Origin: a virus
Virus record (IMG/VR): IMGVR_UViG_3300025889_013646
Coordinates: 1 to 36,451 of that record
DNA: 36,451 nt
Strand: one strand, 5' to 3'
Of this stretch, positions 6,322 through 14,269 are shown one piece after another. How positions within the stretch are numbered: position 1 is the first letter of the stretch; each line of letters opens with the position of its first letter. A model generated the notes under the pieces. The model was not told where the DNA came from. It worked only from the letters and a program-made list of their open reading frames with translations, and searched no databases. Position numbers and translations under genes: made by a program.

Positions 6322-6351
6322 ATTAAATATTAATTAAATTAAAATTTTTAG

Positions 6352-6389
6352 TAGTTTTGTAAAAATGATTAATTTTATTAAAAATTAAT
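6352..6389 (+). promoter_or_regulatory. Probable promoter and AT-rich hairpin leader
   Basis: TAGTTTTG at 6352-6359 fits the TAnnTTTG -7 box; no clear -33 box is visible. Five bases later an ATG opens a 7-codon frame (6365-6388), and the same stretch can fold into a 9-bp hairpin (6368-6376 with 6381-6389, loop ATTA). The hairpin ends three bases before the ATG of the 40-aa gene, so it may control translation of that gene. Confidence 0.5.
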
Positions 6390-6392
6390 TTT

Positions 6393-6515
6393 ATGGCAAA
6401 AGCTACAGGAAATTCAACAAAACTAAGCTTCGGGAAAAGAAAGGGCGGAAAAGCACAAAAAACACGAGGACCAAAACAAAAAGCCGTTTCTCAGTACCGA
6501 GGTCAAGGAAAATAA
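6393..6515 (+). CDS. 40-aa highly basic small protein
   Basis: A 40-aa protein rich in Lys, Arg, Gly and Ser, with cores KLSFGKRKGGKAQK and QYRGQGK. The short C-terminal YRGQGK and central SFGKRKxGKA resemble tiny conserved proteins I remember from Bacteroidota phages; I could not test this. The charge (no acidic residue at all) suggests binding to nucleic acid or to ribosomes. It sits behind its own likely promoter and shares the AACTAAATCAAA leader boundary with the next gene. It is absent from the opposite frames, where only a low-complexity shadow exists. Confidence 0.7.
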   Translation: MAKATGNSTKLSFGKRKGGKAQKTRGPKQKAVSQYRGQGK

Positions 6516-6540
6516 CTAAATCAAACCAAATACACATGAA
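6514..6540 (+). repeat. Repeated leader motif before a start codon
   Basis: AACTAAATCAAACCAAA (6514-6530) is identical to 871-887, and the first 12 bases recur at 14877-14888 ahead of the gene at 14899. In all three cases an ATG lies within about 25 bases downstream. The motif may be a translation-enhancing leader that substitutes for a Shine-Dalgarno site. It overlaps the stop codon of the 40-aa gene. Confidence 0.55.
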
Positions 6541-6817
6541 CAAGAAATGCGCTTTAATTAAATCGTTATTGAAGGGTGACATCATCAACGTAAGTAATTC
6601 TATTAAACTTACCGGATATAGTAATCCTGCTAGGGAAATACCAAGAGAAGTTGAAAAACCATTTGGTTGCGTTATTAGTAGGGTTAAGATGGAGGGTAGG
6701 GACCAATTTGGTAATTACGTTATGTGGTACGACTATCGTTTTAATCCTAGAATAGATGCTAACAAGCGTGCTACTAAGAAAATGAAAGAATATTTAGAAA
6801 AAGAAACAGGTAGATAA
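6536..6817 (+). CDS. Helix-turn-helix/winged-helix-like small protein
   Basis: A 93-aa protein. Residues 1-30 (ALIKSLLKGDIINVSNSIKLTGYSNP) followed by REIPREVEKPFGCVISRVKMEGRD and WYDYRF resemble a conserved class of phage winged-helix proteins: a helix, a turn, a recognition helix, then two strands of a wing. It would be a transcription or replication regulator. The start follows the leader motif at 6514, and the gene ends directly against the next ATG (TAAATG). No named family can be given with certainty. Confidence 0.65.
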   Translation: MNKKCALIKSLLKGDIINVSNSIKLTGYSNPAREIPREVEKPFGCVISRVKMEGRDQFGNYVMWYDYRFNPRIDANKRATKKMKEYLEKETGR

Positions 6818-7093
6818 ATGGCTTTTAAATCAGGTAAAAATAACCCAAGGCAGTATATAGGCAAAGCGGAGTTTATTGGTGAAATAGAAAAAGAGCTGAC
6901 ACATTTGGTTTATGATTGCTCCTTGGATTTAGAAGAAAGAAAGAAAAAGGTTATCACATTAGATTCAGCAGCAGAAGTGGCAGCTTTACTAGGTGTTAAG
7001 ATTGATTCTGTATTTAAAAACCGAAAAGTTGGCAAAAGAATCAAGGCTATAAATGGAAAGTATTATGCAGTAAGGGTTTTAAACAATAAATAA
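6818..7093 (+). CDS. 91-aa protein with possible HTH
   Basis: A basic 91-aa protein. Residues about 50-72 (DSAAEVAALLGVKIDSVFKNRK) look like a helix-turn-helix in which an alanine-rich helix is followed by the turn LLGV and a recognition helix, then a strand pair KRIKAINGKYYAVRVL that could be a wing. It starts at the base after the previous stop codon, and its TAA shares one base with the next ATG (TAATG), so it is tightly coupled on both sides. DNA binding is inferred; no partner is known. Confidence 0.6.
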   Translation: MAFKSGKNNPRQYIGKAEFIGEIEKELTHLVYDCSLDLEERKKKVITLDSAAEVAALLGVKIDSVFKNRKVGKRIKAINGKYYAVRVLNNK

Positions 7094-7245
7094 TGAATGA
7101 TATAAACAAAAAATATTACCAAATGGGTTTTTATGCTGGCAAAGAGTATCAAAAAACCGAATTTAATATTTTGTCATTTTTTTTAGGCACAGCTATTTCT
7201 GCGACTATTAGCTGGATTGTTTTATATTTATATTTTGTGATATGA
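7093..7245 (+). CDS. 50-aa single-span membrane protein
   Basis: A 50-aa frame. The first 24 residues are polar (MNDINKKYYQMGFYAGKEYQ...) and residues about 26-50 are almost entirely hydrophobic (ILSFFLGTAISATISWIVLYLYFVI), one membrane span reaching the C-terminus. It is joined to both neighbours by overlaps: TAATG at the start and ATGA at the end. Small one-span proteins of this kind can be holin-like, immunity or superinfection factors, but nothing here decides between them. An in-frame ATG four codons upstream of no other candidate exists, so the start at the TAATG overlap is chosen. Confidence 0.7.
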   Translation: MNDINKKYYQMGFYAGKEYQKTEFNILSFFLGTAISATISWIVLYLYFVI

Positions 7246-7460
7246 TACATGAATTTTCAACCCCTATAAAGGTTCATACTCCACATGGCTTGGGAGAGTG
7301 TATCTTATTGATTGACTATGGGTTAAATGTAAACTCTGTTTGGTTAGTTAGGTTAAAGGGAGGTGTTGTTAAGCATTATTATTCAGAAGATATAAGGGTT
7401 TATGGGAACGCTATGAATGGCATGGGAACCGATGTAGATATACCTCACAATTGGAAATAA
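7242..7460 (+). CDS. 72-aa hypothetical protein
   Basis: A 72-aa protein of unknown family, predicted to be beta-rich (IKVHTPHGLGECILLIDYG, SVWLVRLKGGVVKHYYSEDIRVYG), in the style of small SH3-like barrels. Its ATG overlaps the stop of the 50-aa membrane protein. It ends 28 bases before the GroES homologue. I do not recognise it and propose no function. Confidence 0.6.
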   Translation: MIHEFSTPIKVHTPHGLGECILLIDYGLNVNSVWLVRLKGGVVKHYYSEDIRVYGNAMNGMGTDVDIPHNWK

Positions 7461-7488
7461 ATTAGTAATTTTACAAAAATTAAATTAA

Positions 7489-7755
7489 ATGAAACAAAAA
7501 TTCACACCATTAGGTAAAAGGGTTCTAGTTAAGCTGGATGCTCCAAAAGACAAGACAGATAGCGGCCTATATTTGCCTGAAACAGCTCAAAAAGACTTTA
7601 TCACAGGGGTTGTAGAAATGGCCGGTAAAGAGGCTGAAAATGTATCAAAAGGAGATAAAATCATGTTTGCTAGTAGCGTGGGGGTTGACATTGAAGTCAA
7701 TGGGCAGCAGTTTAGACTTATTCCTGATGAGCTTTATATTGACGCAATAATCTAA
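7489..7755 (+). CDS. groES: Phage co-chaperonin, GroES (Cpn10) homologue
   Basis: An 88-aa protein with full GroES architecture: PLGKRVLVKLD at 7-17, a mobile loop DKTDSGLYLPE at about 21-31 (as in bacterial GroES before GGIVLP), ITGVVEMAGKE, KGDKIMFASSVGVDIEVNGQQF and a C-terminal LIPDELYIDAII strand. GroES forms the seven-membered lid of GroEL. Phage versions such as T4 gp31 adapt the host chaperonin to fold capsid proteins. No GroEL is encoded here, so host GroEL would be used. A terminator at 7774-7810 follows, and the next gene carries two further GroES-like segments. Confidence 0.93.
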   Translation: MKQKFTPLGKRVLVKLDAPKDKTDSGLYLPETAQKDFITGVVEMAGKEAENVSKGDKIMFASSVGVDIEVNGQQFRLIPDELYIDAII

Positions 7756-7773
7756 TGATTTAACCAATTAATA

Positions 7774-7810
7774 AAAATGCCTTCAAAATTTTGGGGGCAT
7801 TTTATTTTTA
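7774..7810 (+). terminator. Intrinsic terminator after groES
   Basis: AAAATGCC at 7774-7781 pairs with GGCATTTT at 7796-7803, followed by ATTTTTA. The loop itself holds the self-complementary CAAAATTTTG. The hairpin contains an in-frame ATG at 7777 that would extend the next gene upstream; I reject that start because the hairpin spans it. Confidence 0.7.
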
Positions 7811-7842
7811 TATCCTATAAAAAACTTAATTTTATACCATCT

Positions 7843-8694
7843 ATGAGCGCACAACCGATAAACCATATTTTTCTTAATTTAGACAAGCCTATTCAAGATA
7901 CAATCAAAATAGGTGATTTAGAGTTATACCTAGACGGTTCTTTTCGTCCAGAATGGAACGCAACAGTTGTTGGTGAAATAGCTGCATTACCGGAAAATCC
8001 AAAAGGCGAATATTCGGAAACTGTTTCTAAATTAAAAGTTGGAGATAAAGTTTTATTTGATTATTCAGTGGTTGCTGAAAGAAAATTTGAATCAGATGGA
8101 GCTTATTTTACAGAGGTAACAAAAGATAGCCCCTATTATCAAAAATTTATTAATGGTAAAGGTGAGAAAATATTTATTGTAGCGATGCCGGGTAAAATTA
8201 CTCATACTTGGTCTGGGACTTTTAGTGATAATCGTGGAAATTTTGTTCATGGATGCCAAGGTTCTGAAAGCGAATTAAGCAGGTGGAAATCTCAATTTAG
8301 TTTTGGGGAAACACAGCAGTTCTTTTTTACAAATCTTTTAGACACGGGAAACGGAGATGTATGGAAAGCTTCGTATAGAGATATTTATGCAAAGTTTGAT
8401 GGTGAAGAATTAAAAACAGTTGGTGATAGAATTATTCTTGAACCAATAGATTTAGATATTCCAAAAGAAGTATTAACCCAAATGGGAATAGAGTTGCCAC
8501 AAAGTACATTTAAAGCTAGGCTAGGGGACAGAGCAAAAGTAATTTCAGCTCCCGAAAATTCTGGTTTAAAAGAAGGCGATGTTGTTGGTTTTGAGGAAAA
8601 GTATTTGGAGAAATACGAATACAACGGTAAAAATTATTATTTAATAAAATCCCGCAGAGCGCTGGGAATTTGGGAGGAAGAAGATGGCTTATAA
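7843..8694 (+). CDS. Protein with two GroES-like domains
   Basis: A 283-aa protein starting at MSAQPINHIF. Two segments look like GroES folds. The first, about residues 20-125, has IKIGDLELYLD, WNATVVGEIAALP and LKVGDKVLFDYSVV, like the GroES strands around the mobile loop and the KxGDxVxF strand. The second, about 193-283, has VGDRIILEPIDL, FKARLGDRAKVISAPENSGLKEGDVVGFEE and a closing strand ending in ALGIW. The middle (about 125-190) is aromatic and unique. It may be a fused co-chaperonin variant or a structural protein built on this fold. It directly precedes the neck genes and overlaps the next start by 11 bases. The domain call rests on motif spacing. Confidence 0.65.
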   Translation: MSAQPINHIFLNLDKPIQDTIKIGDLELYLDGSFRPEWNATVVGEIAALPENPKGEYSETVSKLKVGDKVLFDYSVVAERKFESDGAYFTEVTKDSPYYQKFINGKGEKIFIVAMPGKITHTWSGTFSDNRGNFVHGCQGSESELSRWKSQFSFGETQQFFFTNLLDTGNGDVWKASYRDIYAKFDGEELKTVGDRIILEPIDLDIPKEVLTQMGIELPQSTFKARLGDRAKVISAPENSGLKEGDVVGFEEKYLEKYEYNGKNYYLIKSRRALGIWEEEDGL

Positions 8695-9325
8695 TATAAA
8701 CGACATATACAATCAAATGATATTCATTGTTCGTAAGGAACGTGGAGTTTTTGTGACTATACCAGAAGCTATGCAAACGCTAGATAATGCACAATTAGAA
8801 GCGGTTGAAGAATGGTTTTCAACTTATGGTACAACACAAATAATTCATGATGCAATTAGGAAGCTAAGAGTTCAAAAGAGCTTTACTTCTGATGCAACAG
8901 GATTAGTAACTTTTGATGCTGACTATCTTCACCTTATTGGAGGTGCTTACACTGTAAGTGGCAGTACAATTAATAACGTAAGATTTTTAAATGAAGATGA
9001 ATTGGCGTTAGCGCTAAAAAGTCAGTTAAGAACAGTTTCAACTAGTAATCCTATAGCTATAGACGCATCAGTTGGTTTTAGATTGTATCCTGCTGCTACA
9101 CAATCTGGATTTTATAATTATTTAAGAAGGCCGGCAACTCCGGTATTAGGTTATACTCAAAGCGGAAGAAATATCACATACGACCCGTTGACAAGTACTC
9201 AATTGGAGTTTACGGATGTTTATATTAACAATATTATATCAAGAGCGTTGAAGTTTTGGGGTATTAACATGGCTGAACAAGATATTCAGCAATTCGCTCA
9301 AATTCAAACTCAAGAAACTAAATAA
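8684..9325 (+). CDS. Neck/tail ring-like structural protein
   Basis: A 213-aa protein without a motif that names it. Residues about 70-90 are strand-rich (FTSDATGLVTFDADYLHLIG), and the segment 130-175 has the prolines, Tyr and GYTQSGRNITYDP repeats found in podovirus neck and ring proteins. The last 40 residues are helical and Gln-rich. It opens a run of three similarly sized genes before a 1151-aa nozzle-like protein, the order of adaptor or ring proteins in crAss-like and P22/T7-like phages. A head-to-tail adaptor is the best guess; similarity could not be computed. Confidence 0.55.
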   Translation: MAYNINDIYNQMIFIVRKERGVFVTIPEAMQTLDNAQLEAVEEWFSTYGTTQIIHDAIRKLRVQKSFTSDATGLVTFDADYLHLIGGAYTVSGSTINNVRFLNEDELALALKSQLRTVSTSNPIAIDASVGFRLYPAATQSGFYNYLRRPATPVLGYTQSGRNITYDPLTSTQLEFTDVYINNIISRALKFWGINMAEQDIQQFAQIQTQETK

Positions 9326-9327
9326 AA

Positions 9328-9969
9328 ATGGCAGGCACTACTAAATACTTAATGGCGGAACAAGTCTTAATGAGGCTTGCTGGTGGTTATAGAGATAACA
9401 ACCAACCCGTTCAAATGGAAGATGTTGTAAAAGCAATTGAGCAAGTTGTTAATTCAACTTTTCAAATGCAATACTATTCTGCAACATTACCTACTGGTGA
9501 AACGATACCAGATAATTTAATGGTTGCGTTTTACGAAAATATACCTGTTTCTAGTTATGGAGATAAAGCTAAGGCCACATTGCCTGTAATGCCAATATCA
9601 CTTCCAAGAAATATGGGTGTGTATAGGGTTACTGATGATAATGATAATGATTACATACCTGTTCCATTAGGTCAAGGGGCTTTAATTAAAGCGGATAAGT
9701 TATTAAATGATTTATTAGGAAATGTTTGGTATGAATTAAGAAACTTTACTGTTGTTTTTTCTAAAGATATTACTCTTTTAGGAGTAACCTCAGTAAATAT
9801 GTATTTAGTAGTAATGGATATTTCTCTTTACTCAAATACAGACCCATTACCAATTCCTGCGGGGGCCGAAGATGAAATTATAGAAAAAGTATATGCTAAA
9901 TTCGCAATAGTTACACCAGAAACAGGAATAGTAGATAATTATAGCGCAGCAACAAATAAAATTAATTAA
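9328..9969 (+). CDS. Second neck/ring-like protein
   Basis: A 213-aa protein with no recognised domain: helical at 1-45 (LMAEQVLMRLAGGYRDNNQPVQMEDVVKAIEQVVN), then beta-rich (VMPISLPRNMGVYRV, YIPVPLGQGALIKAD). It starts two bases after the preceding stop and is nearly the same length as that protein, but I see no clear sequence likeness between them. Position between two other small structural genes suggests another ring, adaptor or stopper subunit of the neck. Confidence 0.5.
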   Translation: MAGTTKYLMAEQVLMRLAGGYRDNNQPVQMEDVVKAIEQVVNSTFQMQYYSATLPTGETIPDNLMVAFYENIPVSSYGDKAKATLPVMPISLPRNMGVYRVTDDNDNDYIPVPLGQGALIKADKLLNDLLGNVWYELRNFTVVFSKDITLLGVTSVNMYLVVMDISLYSNTDPLPIPAGAEDEIIEKVYAKFAIVTPETGIVDNYSAATNKIN

Positions 9970-9971
9970 CA

Positions 9972-10760
9972 ATGACTACCGCATCACTAGATTATATAGT
10001 AAAAAATTTCCTACTTAAAAAAGGATATCCATTGCATTGGTATATGCAGTCTTTGGTTTACGCAGCAGATTGTTTACGTGATATTACGTTTGATGATTTG
10101 CGTGTTATTAATACAAAAATATTGCCAGTAGACCAAACAATTAATGCGGCAGAATTACCGAGCGATTATCAGGATTATGTAACAGTAGGTGTTATGGTTG
10201 GACAAAGAATTAGGCCTTTGACTCCTACAAATACATTAAATCCATTAATTAATCTTAATGAAAATTCCAATTTTGCAGAACAACCTTGGAATGAAAATGT
10301 AACTTCTTCGGATTCAAATTCTGCTCAATTATATTATGGCGCTTTGCCTTACGCTCAATGGTTTACTGTAAGATATAATGATTATGGTGAAAATATTGGT
10401 AGAAGTTTTGGTTTTGGCGCAGGTCATCAAGAAGATACCTTTCAAATTTTTAAAGAAAGAAATCAAATTCAATTAGACCAATCTTATTCTGTTGAAAATA
10501 TTGTTCTTCAATATGTATCTGATGGACAAGAGGCTGATGCAGCTACTCAAATAGACCCATACGCTATAAAAACAATACAGGCTTATATTGGATGGCAAAC
10601 AAGAGAGAATAACAGAAATTATAATATGGGCGAAAGACAAATGGCTCAAAACGAATATGTGCGTGAAAGAAAAATCCTAAGAGCTAGAAAAGCTGATTGG
10701 AGCGTTGAGAAAATTAAAAGAATTGTTCAAAAGAATAGTCAAGCATCTCCTAAATACTAA
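9972..10760 (+). CDS. Third neck/ring-like protein
   Basis: A 262-aa protein. The N-terminus (LDYIVKNFLLKKGYPLHWYMQSLVYAADCLRDI) is helical and aromatic, followed by a strand region with ELPSDYQDYVTVGVMVGQRIRPLTP, a pattern found in tail-completion and stabilisation proteins of podoviruses. The C-terminal 60 residues are Arg/Glu-rich, helical and charged (YVRERKILRARKADWSVEKIKRI). It precedes the giant nozzle-like gene by four bases. The most likely role is a tail stabilisation or ring protein; there is no catalytic motif. Confidence 0.55.
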   Translation: MTTASLDYIVKNFLLKKGYPLHWYMQSLVYAADCLRDITFDDLRVINTKILPVDQTINAAELPSDYQDYVTVGVMVGQRIRPLTPTNTLNPLINLNENSNFAEQPWNENVTSSDSNSAQLYYGALPYAQWFTVRYNDYGENIGRSFGFGAGHQEDTFQIFKERNQIQLDQSYSVENIVLQYVSDGQEADAATQIDPYAIKTIQAYIGWQTRENNRNYNMGERQMAQNEYVRERKILRARKADWSVEKIKRIVQKNSQASPKY

Positions 10761-10764
10761 TTAG

Positions 10765-13700
10765 ATGATTAGAAGTAAAAAGATATTTACGGCCGGAGCG
10801 AATCAGGATGATTCGTTGCATTTACTAGAAGATGCGCAATATTTAAGATTGATGAACGGTCGTGTTGGGGTAACTCAATATGGTCGCAATGCTAGGGTTG
10901 AAAATGTTCCGGGAACTACATTAATTTCACAAGCTGTATATCCTCCATACGGAACTAATATTTGTATTGGTAGTTGTATAGATACTGAGGGGCAAAGAAT
11001 GTTATGGTTTATATGTAACACATTTGGTGACCACGGTATTTATTGTTTTGATTTTGCGGCCAATCAGGTTTACGCTGTTATATACGATAGTCAAGTTCAA
11101 GAAGGTCTTAATTTTAATAAAAATTACAGAATTGACAAAAACTGTAGAGTTATTAATGGTATTCTATATTGGTCTGATAATTACAACGAACCAAAGAAAA
11201 TAAATATAGACAAGGGTATAAAAACAAATCATGCAGGATATCAAACAGATGAAACACCTTATGACTTATATCCTAACGGAATACCTTACACTACATTAAC
11301 TATAATTCGCAGACCTCCATTTTATTCATTACAAGTAGCTAAATCAAATGATGCTACTTATAATAATAATTTTATCGAAAGGTCCGCTTTTCAGATGTGT
11401 TATTACTATGAGTTTGTGGATGATGAAAAATCTAGACTCTCTGCTTTTAGTGACTTGTTAAATTTTAATTCTCCTGATAGTAGCGCTAATTATATAGCCG
11501 CAGAATTACCATATTCTGAATATATTGAAGATGAAATTCAAAGGATTAATATATGCGCTAAAGATGTTTTAAATAATGTGATATTTATTGTTAAAACATT
11601 TGATAAAGCAAATGCAAACGATTTAGCTGCGATAAATGCGCACAATGCTGGAACTGCACAATTAGCATTTGATTTTTATAATAACATAGCAGGTGCTAAC
11701 TTAGATTCAAGTCAATCTAATATACCTTTTGATTCTGTTCCTATTTTAACTAAAACATTAGAAACAGCAACAAGCAGGTTGTTTATGGGTAATAACCTAT
11801 CTGGTTATGATACTCCGGTAGAAACAAGTTTGACTATTCCAACCTCTACTACTACGGCTCCGGCAAGTAATACTTTTACTTCAGAGGTAACAAGTTACTA
11901 TATACCTATCAAAAGAACCACATTCCCATTTGATACGACCGTAGAGGAAGTTAACTTTATGTATACTTCTTCTTACTTTAATAAAGTTCTTTATTATAAT
12001 ACATATAGAAATACACCTCCGGCACTTATACCCACTCCTTTAAATTTAGCTGATGTAACAATTGAAGATTATAATTTAACATTCTTCTTAAATAATTTTA
12101 CATCTACATATAGCCCAAATACAAGTGGGTATGATTGGGATTATGCTAATTTATCTACAGCTTATACTTTACCAAGAGGTTATTATATTCTTATAAATAA
12201 TAATACTGGACAGTTTATTAGTCAAAATATATACAAAACGGGTGCTTCTTATAATATATCTATAGGTTTTTATGATAGATTTAGAAGAAAGTGCGGTGTT
12301 GTTAGCGACTTTACTAATTATAATATACCTGAATACTCTTTTGGTCAATCATCATTTGTTAGTTATTTAAACTGGGCTTTAAGTAATTCAAACGCTATTA
12401 ATGAAATACCAGATTGGGCTCATTATTATCAAATACTAAGTACCAAGAATTTAAATAGTACATCATTTTTACAAGTAAAAATAGCAGGAGCACAGTACGC
12501 TACTCGTTCAACAAGTACCACAGACTTGACCTACGGAAATGCTTATTCTAGTGGCATATATGCTGTTGGTTTAAATATATCCCCATTAAACTCAATAGGT
12601 ATTGGTTATAATTATCAAGAAGGTGACATGGTTAAGGTTTATATATCATCAACACCAACTATTAATTTAAGAATAATAGGACAAGATGGTGATTATATAC
12701 TTGTTGATGGCTATGATTTTGGTACACTTAACGCAACAACTTCAAATTTCTTTATCGAGATATATACTCCTAAAAAAACATTTGTAAATGAACCTTTCTT
12801 TGAAGTTTCTGATTGTTATGCAATAACTAATCCGGGAACTGTATCAAGAGAGTATAGTACACTTGCTGGTCAATTAAGTGGAGATGTTTATACATTAGAA
12901 AGAACAGACACTTCATCTGCCTTGTATTATACTCAAAATATGTCACCAAACGATAGTATGTGGCAATATTGGAATACAAACACAGGATGGCCAAACTTTA
13001 TAACTACACTTGGGCAGACTAGAAATGAGCACGAAATAAGATATTCAAATGTATATACTGCCGGAACTGCAAATAATGGATTAAGCACATTTGAGGCTCT
13101 AAACTTCAAAAATGTTCCATTGGGAACCGGTTCTATACAGAAATTACAACTTGCTTCAAAAACTGCAGAACAGGGTGTTATTATGTTGGCCGTATGCGCT
13201 TTCCAAACAGCATCTTGCTATTTGGGTGAGGTTCAATTAGTTGGCTCATCTCAAAATGCTTTTTTAGCTCAGGACCCTTCTGTAATTGGTACAATAAACG
13301 TATTAAAAGGTATGTTTGGTACTACATCACCAGAAACCGTTGTTGAATATTTAGGCAATGTTTTTTGGTATGACTTGAATAATGGTCAAGTTGTTCAATA
13401 TAGTTCAAATGGATTATTCCCTATTAGTAGCTTTAAAATGGAGCGTTTATTTAAAAATTACGCAAAAGGATATTTAGCAGCTAATAACAATAACCTAGAT
13501 AATATTAATGGATTTCACCATTTACCTACATTTGTTGACCCATTCCATAAGGAGTTTGGTATTTCCCTCGTTGGTTTAACATACGAAAACTATGCATATA
13601 CATTGCCTAGTTACGCTACCGTCCCCTCTTATGCAAGTTCTATTATCAATAGATTTGACATATCAGATAATCTAGCAAAAACAGTAGTATTTAGCCTACC

Positions 13701-14220
13701 TGAAAACAAATGGGTAAGTGACTATCAATTTATGGGTGAGCAATATGACTATTTTGACAATAGGTTTTTTGGTTTCAAAAATGGTGCTCCTTATGAGTTT
13801 AACACAAATACTTCCACGTGGAACACTTGGTTTGGTACTCAATACCCAGTTAGGGTTTGTTGGGTAGTAAATAAGCCATTAAGCGGATTAAAAGATATGT
13901 CTGAGATAGTTATGGAAAGTAGCGTAGCGCCTGATTTTACGGTAGTTTACACTACATTGCCTAATACCCAAATCACAGACTTGATAAATACTGATTATAT
14001 CAATCAAGAGGGCATTTTGTATGCTAGATTGTTTAGGGATAGATTATCTCCAAATGCATCAGGTTCGGTTGACCAAAAGCTATTAAATGGGGATATAGTT
14101 ATTTCACAAATACCTCAAATAATGGCTGAATTTCAACAGTATTCATCAATAATTTATATTAATTTTGTAGACGTAGGGTTTAACTTATCAAGGGGTCAAA
14201 ATTTTATTTTGGCTGAATAG
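10765..14220 (+). CDS. Large nozzle/muzzle-like tail protein
   Basis: A 1151-aa protein, almost all beta-strand in pattern and rich in Tyr, Asn, Ser and Thr. Its first 60 residues (KIFTAGANQDDSLHLLEDAQYLRLMNGRVG, then NVPGTTLI) have the layout that opens tail-tube or nozzle proteins of podoviruses such as T7 gp12 and the crAss-like muzzle: a short NxD-type motif, a helix with an aromatic LMN and a Gly-rich turn. No cysteine-rich or enzymatic motif was seen. The rest could form propeller or barrel repeats. It is the biggest protein of the tail module and probably makes the tail nozzle or host-contact part. Family membership is by resemblance only. Confidence 0.6.
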   Translation: MIRSKKIFTAGANQDDSLHLLEDAQYLRLMNGRVGVTQYGRNARVENVPGTTLISQAVYPPYGTNICIGSCIDTEGQRMLWFICNTFGDHGIYCFDFAANQVYAVIYDSQVQEGLNFNKNYRIDKNCRVINGILYWSDNYNEPKKINIDKGIKTNHAGYQTDETPYDLYPNGIPYTTLTIIRRPPFYSLQVAKSNDATYNNNFIERSAFQMCYYYEFVDDEKSRLSAFSDLLNFNSPDSSANYIAAELPYSEYIEDEIQRINICAKDVLNNVIFIVKTFDKANANDLAAINAHNAGTAQLAFDFYNNIAGANLDSSQSNIPFDSVPILTKTLETATSRLFMGNNLSGYDTPVETSLTIPTSTTTAPASNTFTSEVTSYYIPIKRTTFPFDTTVEEVNFMYTSSYFNKVLYYNTYRNTPPALIPTPLNLADVTIEDYNLTFFLNNFTSTYSPNTSGYDWDYANLSTAYTLPRGYYILINNNTGQFISQNIYKTGASYNISIGFYDRFRRKCGVVSDFTNYNIPEYSFGQSSFVSYLNWALSNSNAINEIPDWAHYYQILSTKNLNSTSFLQVKIAGAQYATRSTSTTDLTYGNAYSSGIYAVGLNISPLNSIGIGYNYQEGDMVKVYISSTPTINLRIIGQDGDYILVDGYDFGTLNATTSNFFIEIYTPKKTFVNEPFFEVSDCYAITNPGTVSREYSTLAGQLSGDVYTLERTDTSSALYYTQNMSPNDSMWQYWNTNTGWPNFITTLGQTRNEHEIRYSNVYTAGTANNGLSTFEALNFKNVPLGTGSIQKLQLASKTAEQGVIMLAVCAFQTASCYLGEVQLVGSSQNAFLAQDPSVIGTINVLKGMFGTTSPETVVEYLGNVFWYDLNNGQVVQYSSNGLFPISSFKMERLFKNYAKGYLAANNNNLDNINGFHHLPTFVDPFHKEFGISLVGLTYENYAYTLPSYATVPSYASSIINRFDISDNLAKTVVFSLPENKWVSDYQFMGEQYDYFDNRFFGFKNGAPYEFNTNTSTWNTWFGTQYPVRVCWVVNKPLSGLKDMSEIVMESSVAPDFTVVYTTLPNTQITDLINTDYINQEGILYARLFRDRLSPNASGSVDQKLLNGDIVISQIPQIMAEFQQYSSIIYINFVDVGFNLSRGQNFILAE

Positions 14221-14269
14221 TTAAATTTGAAAAATAAATAGTAATTTTAAACATCTAAATTAGATATAT
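14221..14269 (+). promoter_or_regulatory. Short AT-rich leader with a palindrome
   Basis: Between the nozzle-like gene and the 201-aa gene lies TAATTTTA (14242-14249), which recurs before the genes at 7489 (in 7466-7473 neighbourhood) and 7843. A perfect inverted repeat ATCTAA-A-TTAGAT lies at 14253-14265, four bases before the ATG. No good -33 box is present. A weak promoter or translation-control element is possible. Confidence 0.35.

Noticed and set aside
6403-6588. Minus-strand frame opposite the 40-aa gene
   Set aside because: Low-complexity Phe/Leu shadow without a start context; the plus-strand frame with a hairpin leader is much more convincing.
7777-7842. Longer start for the double-GroES-like gene at ATG 7777
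   Set aside because: The ATG lies in the stem of a strong intrinsic terminator and the added residues are unlike the family. The ATG at 7843 is used.
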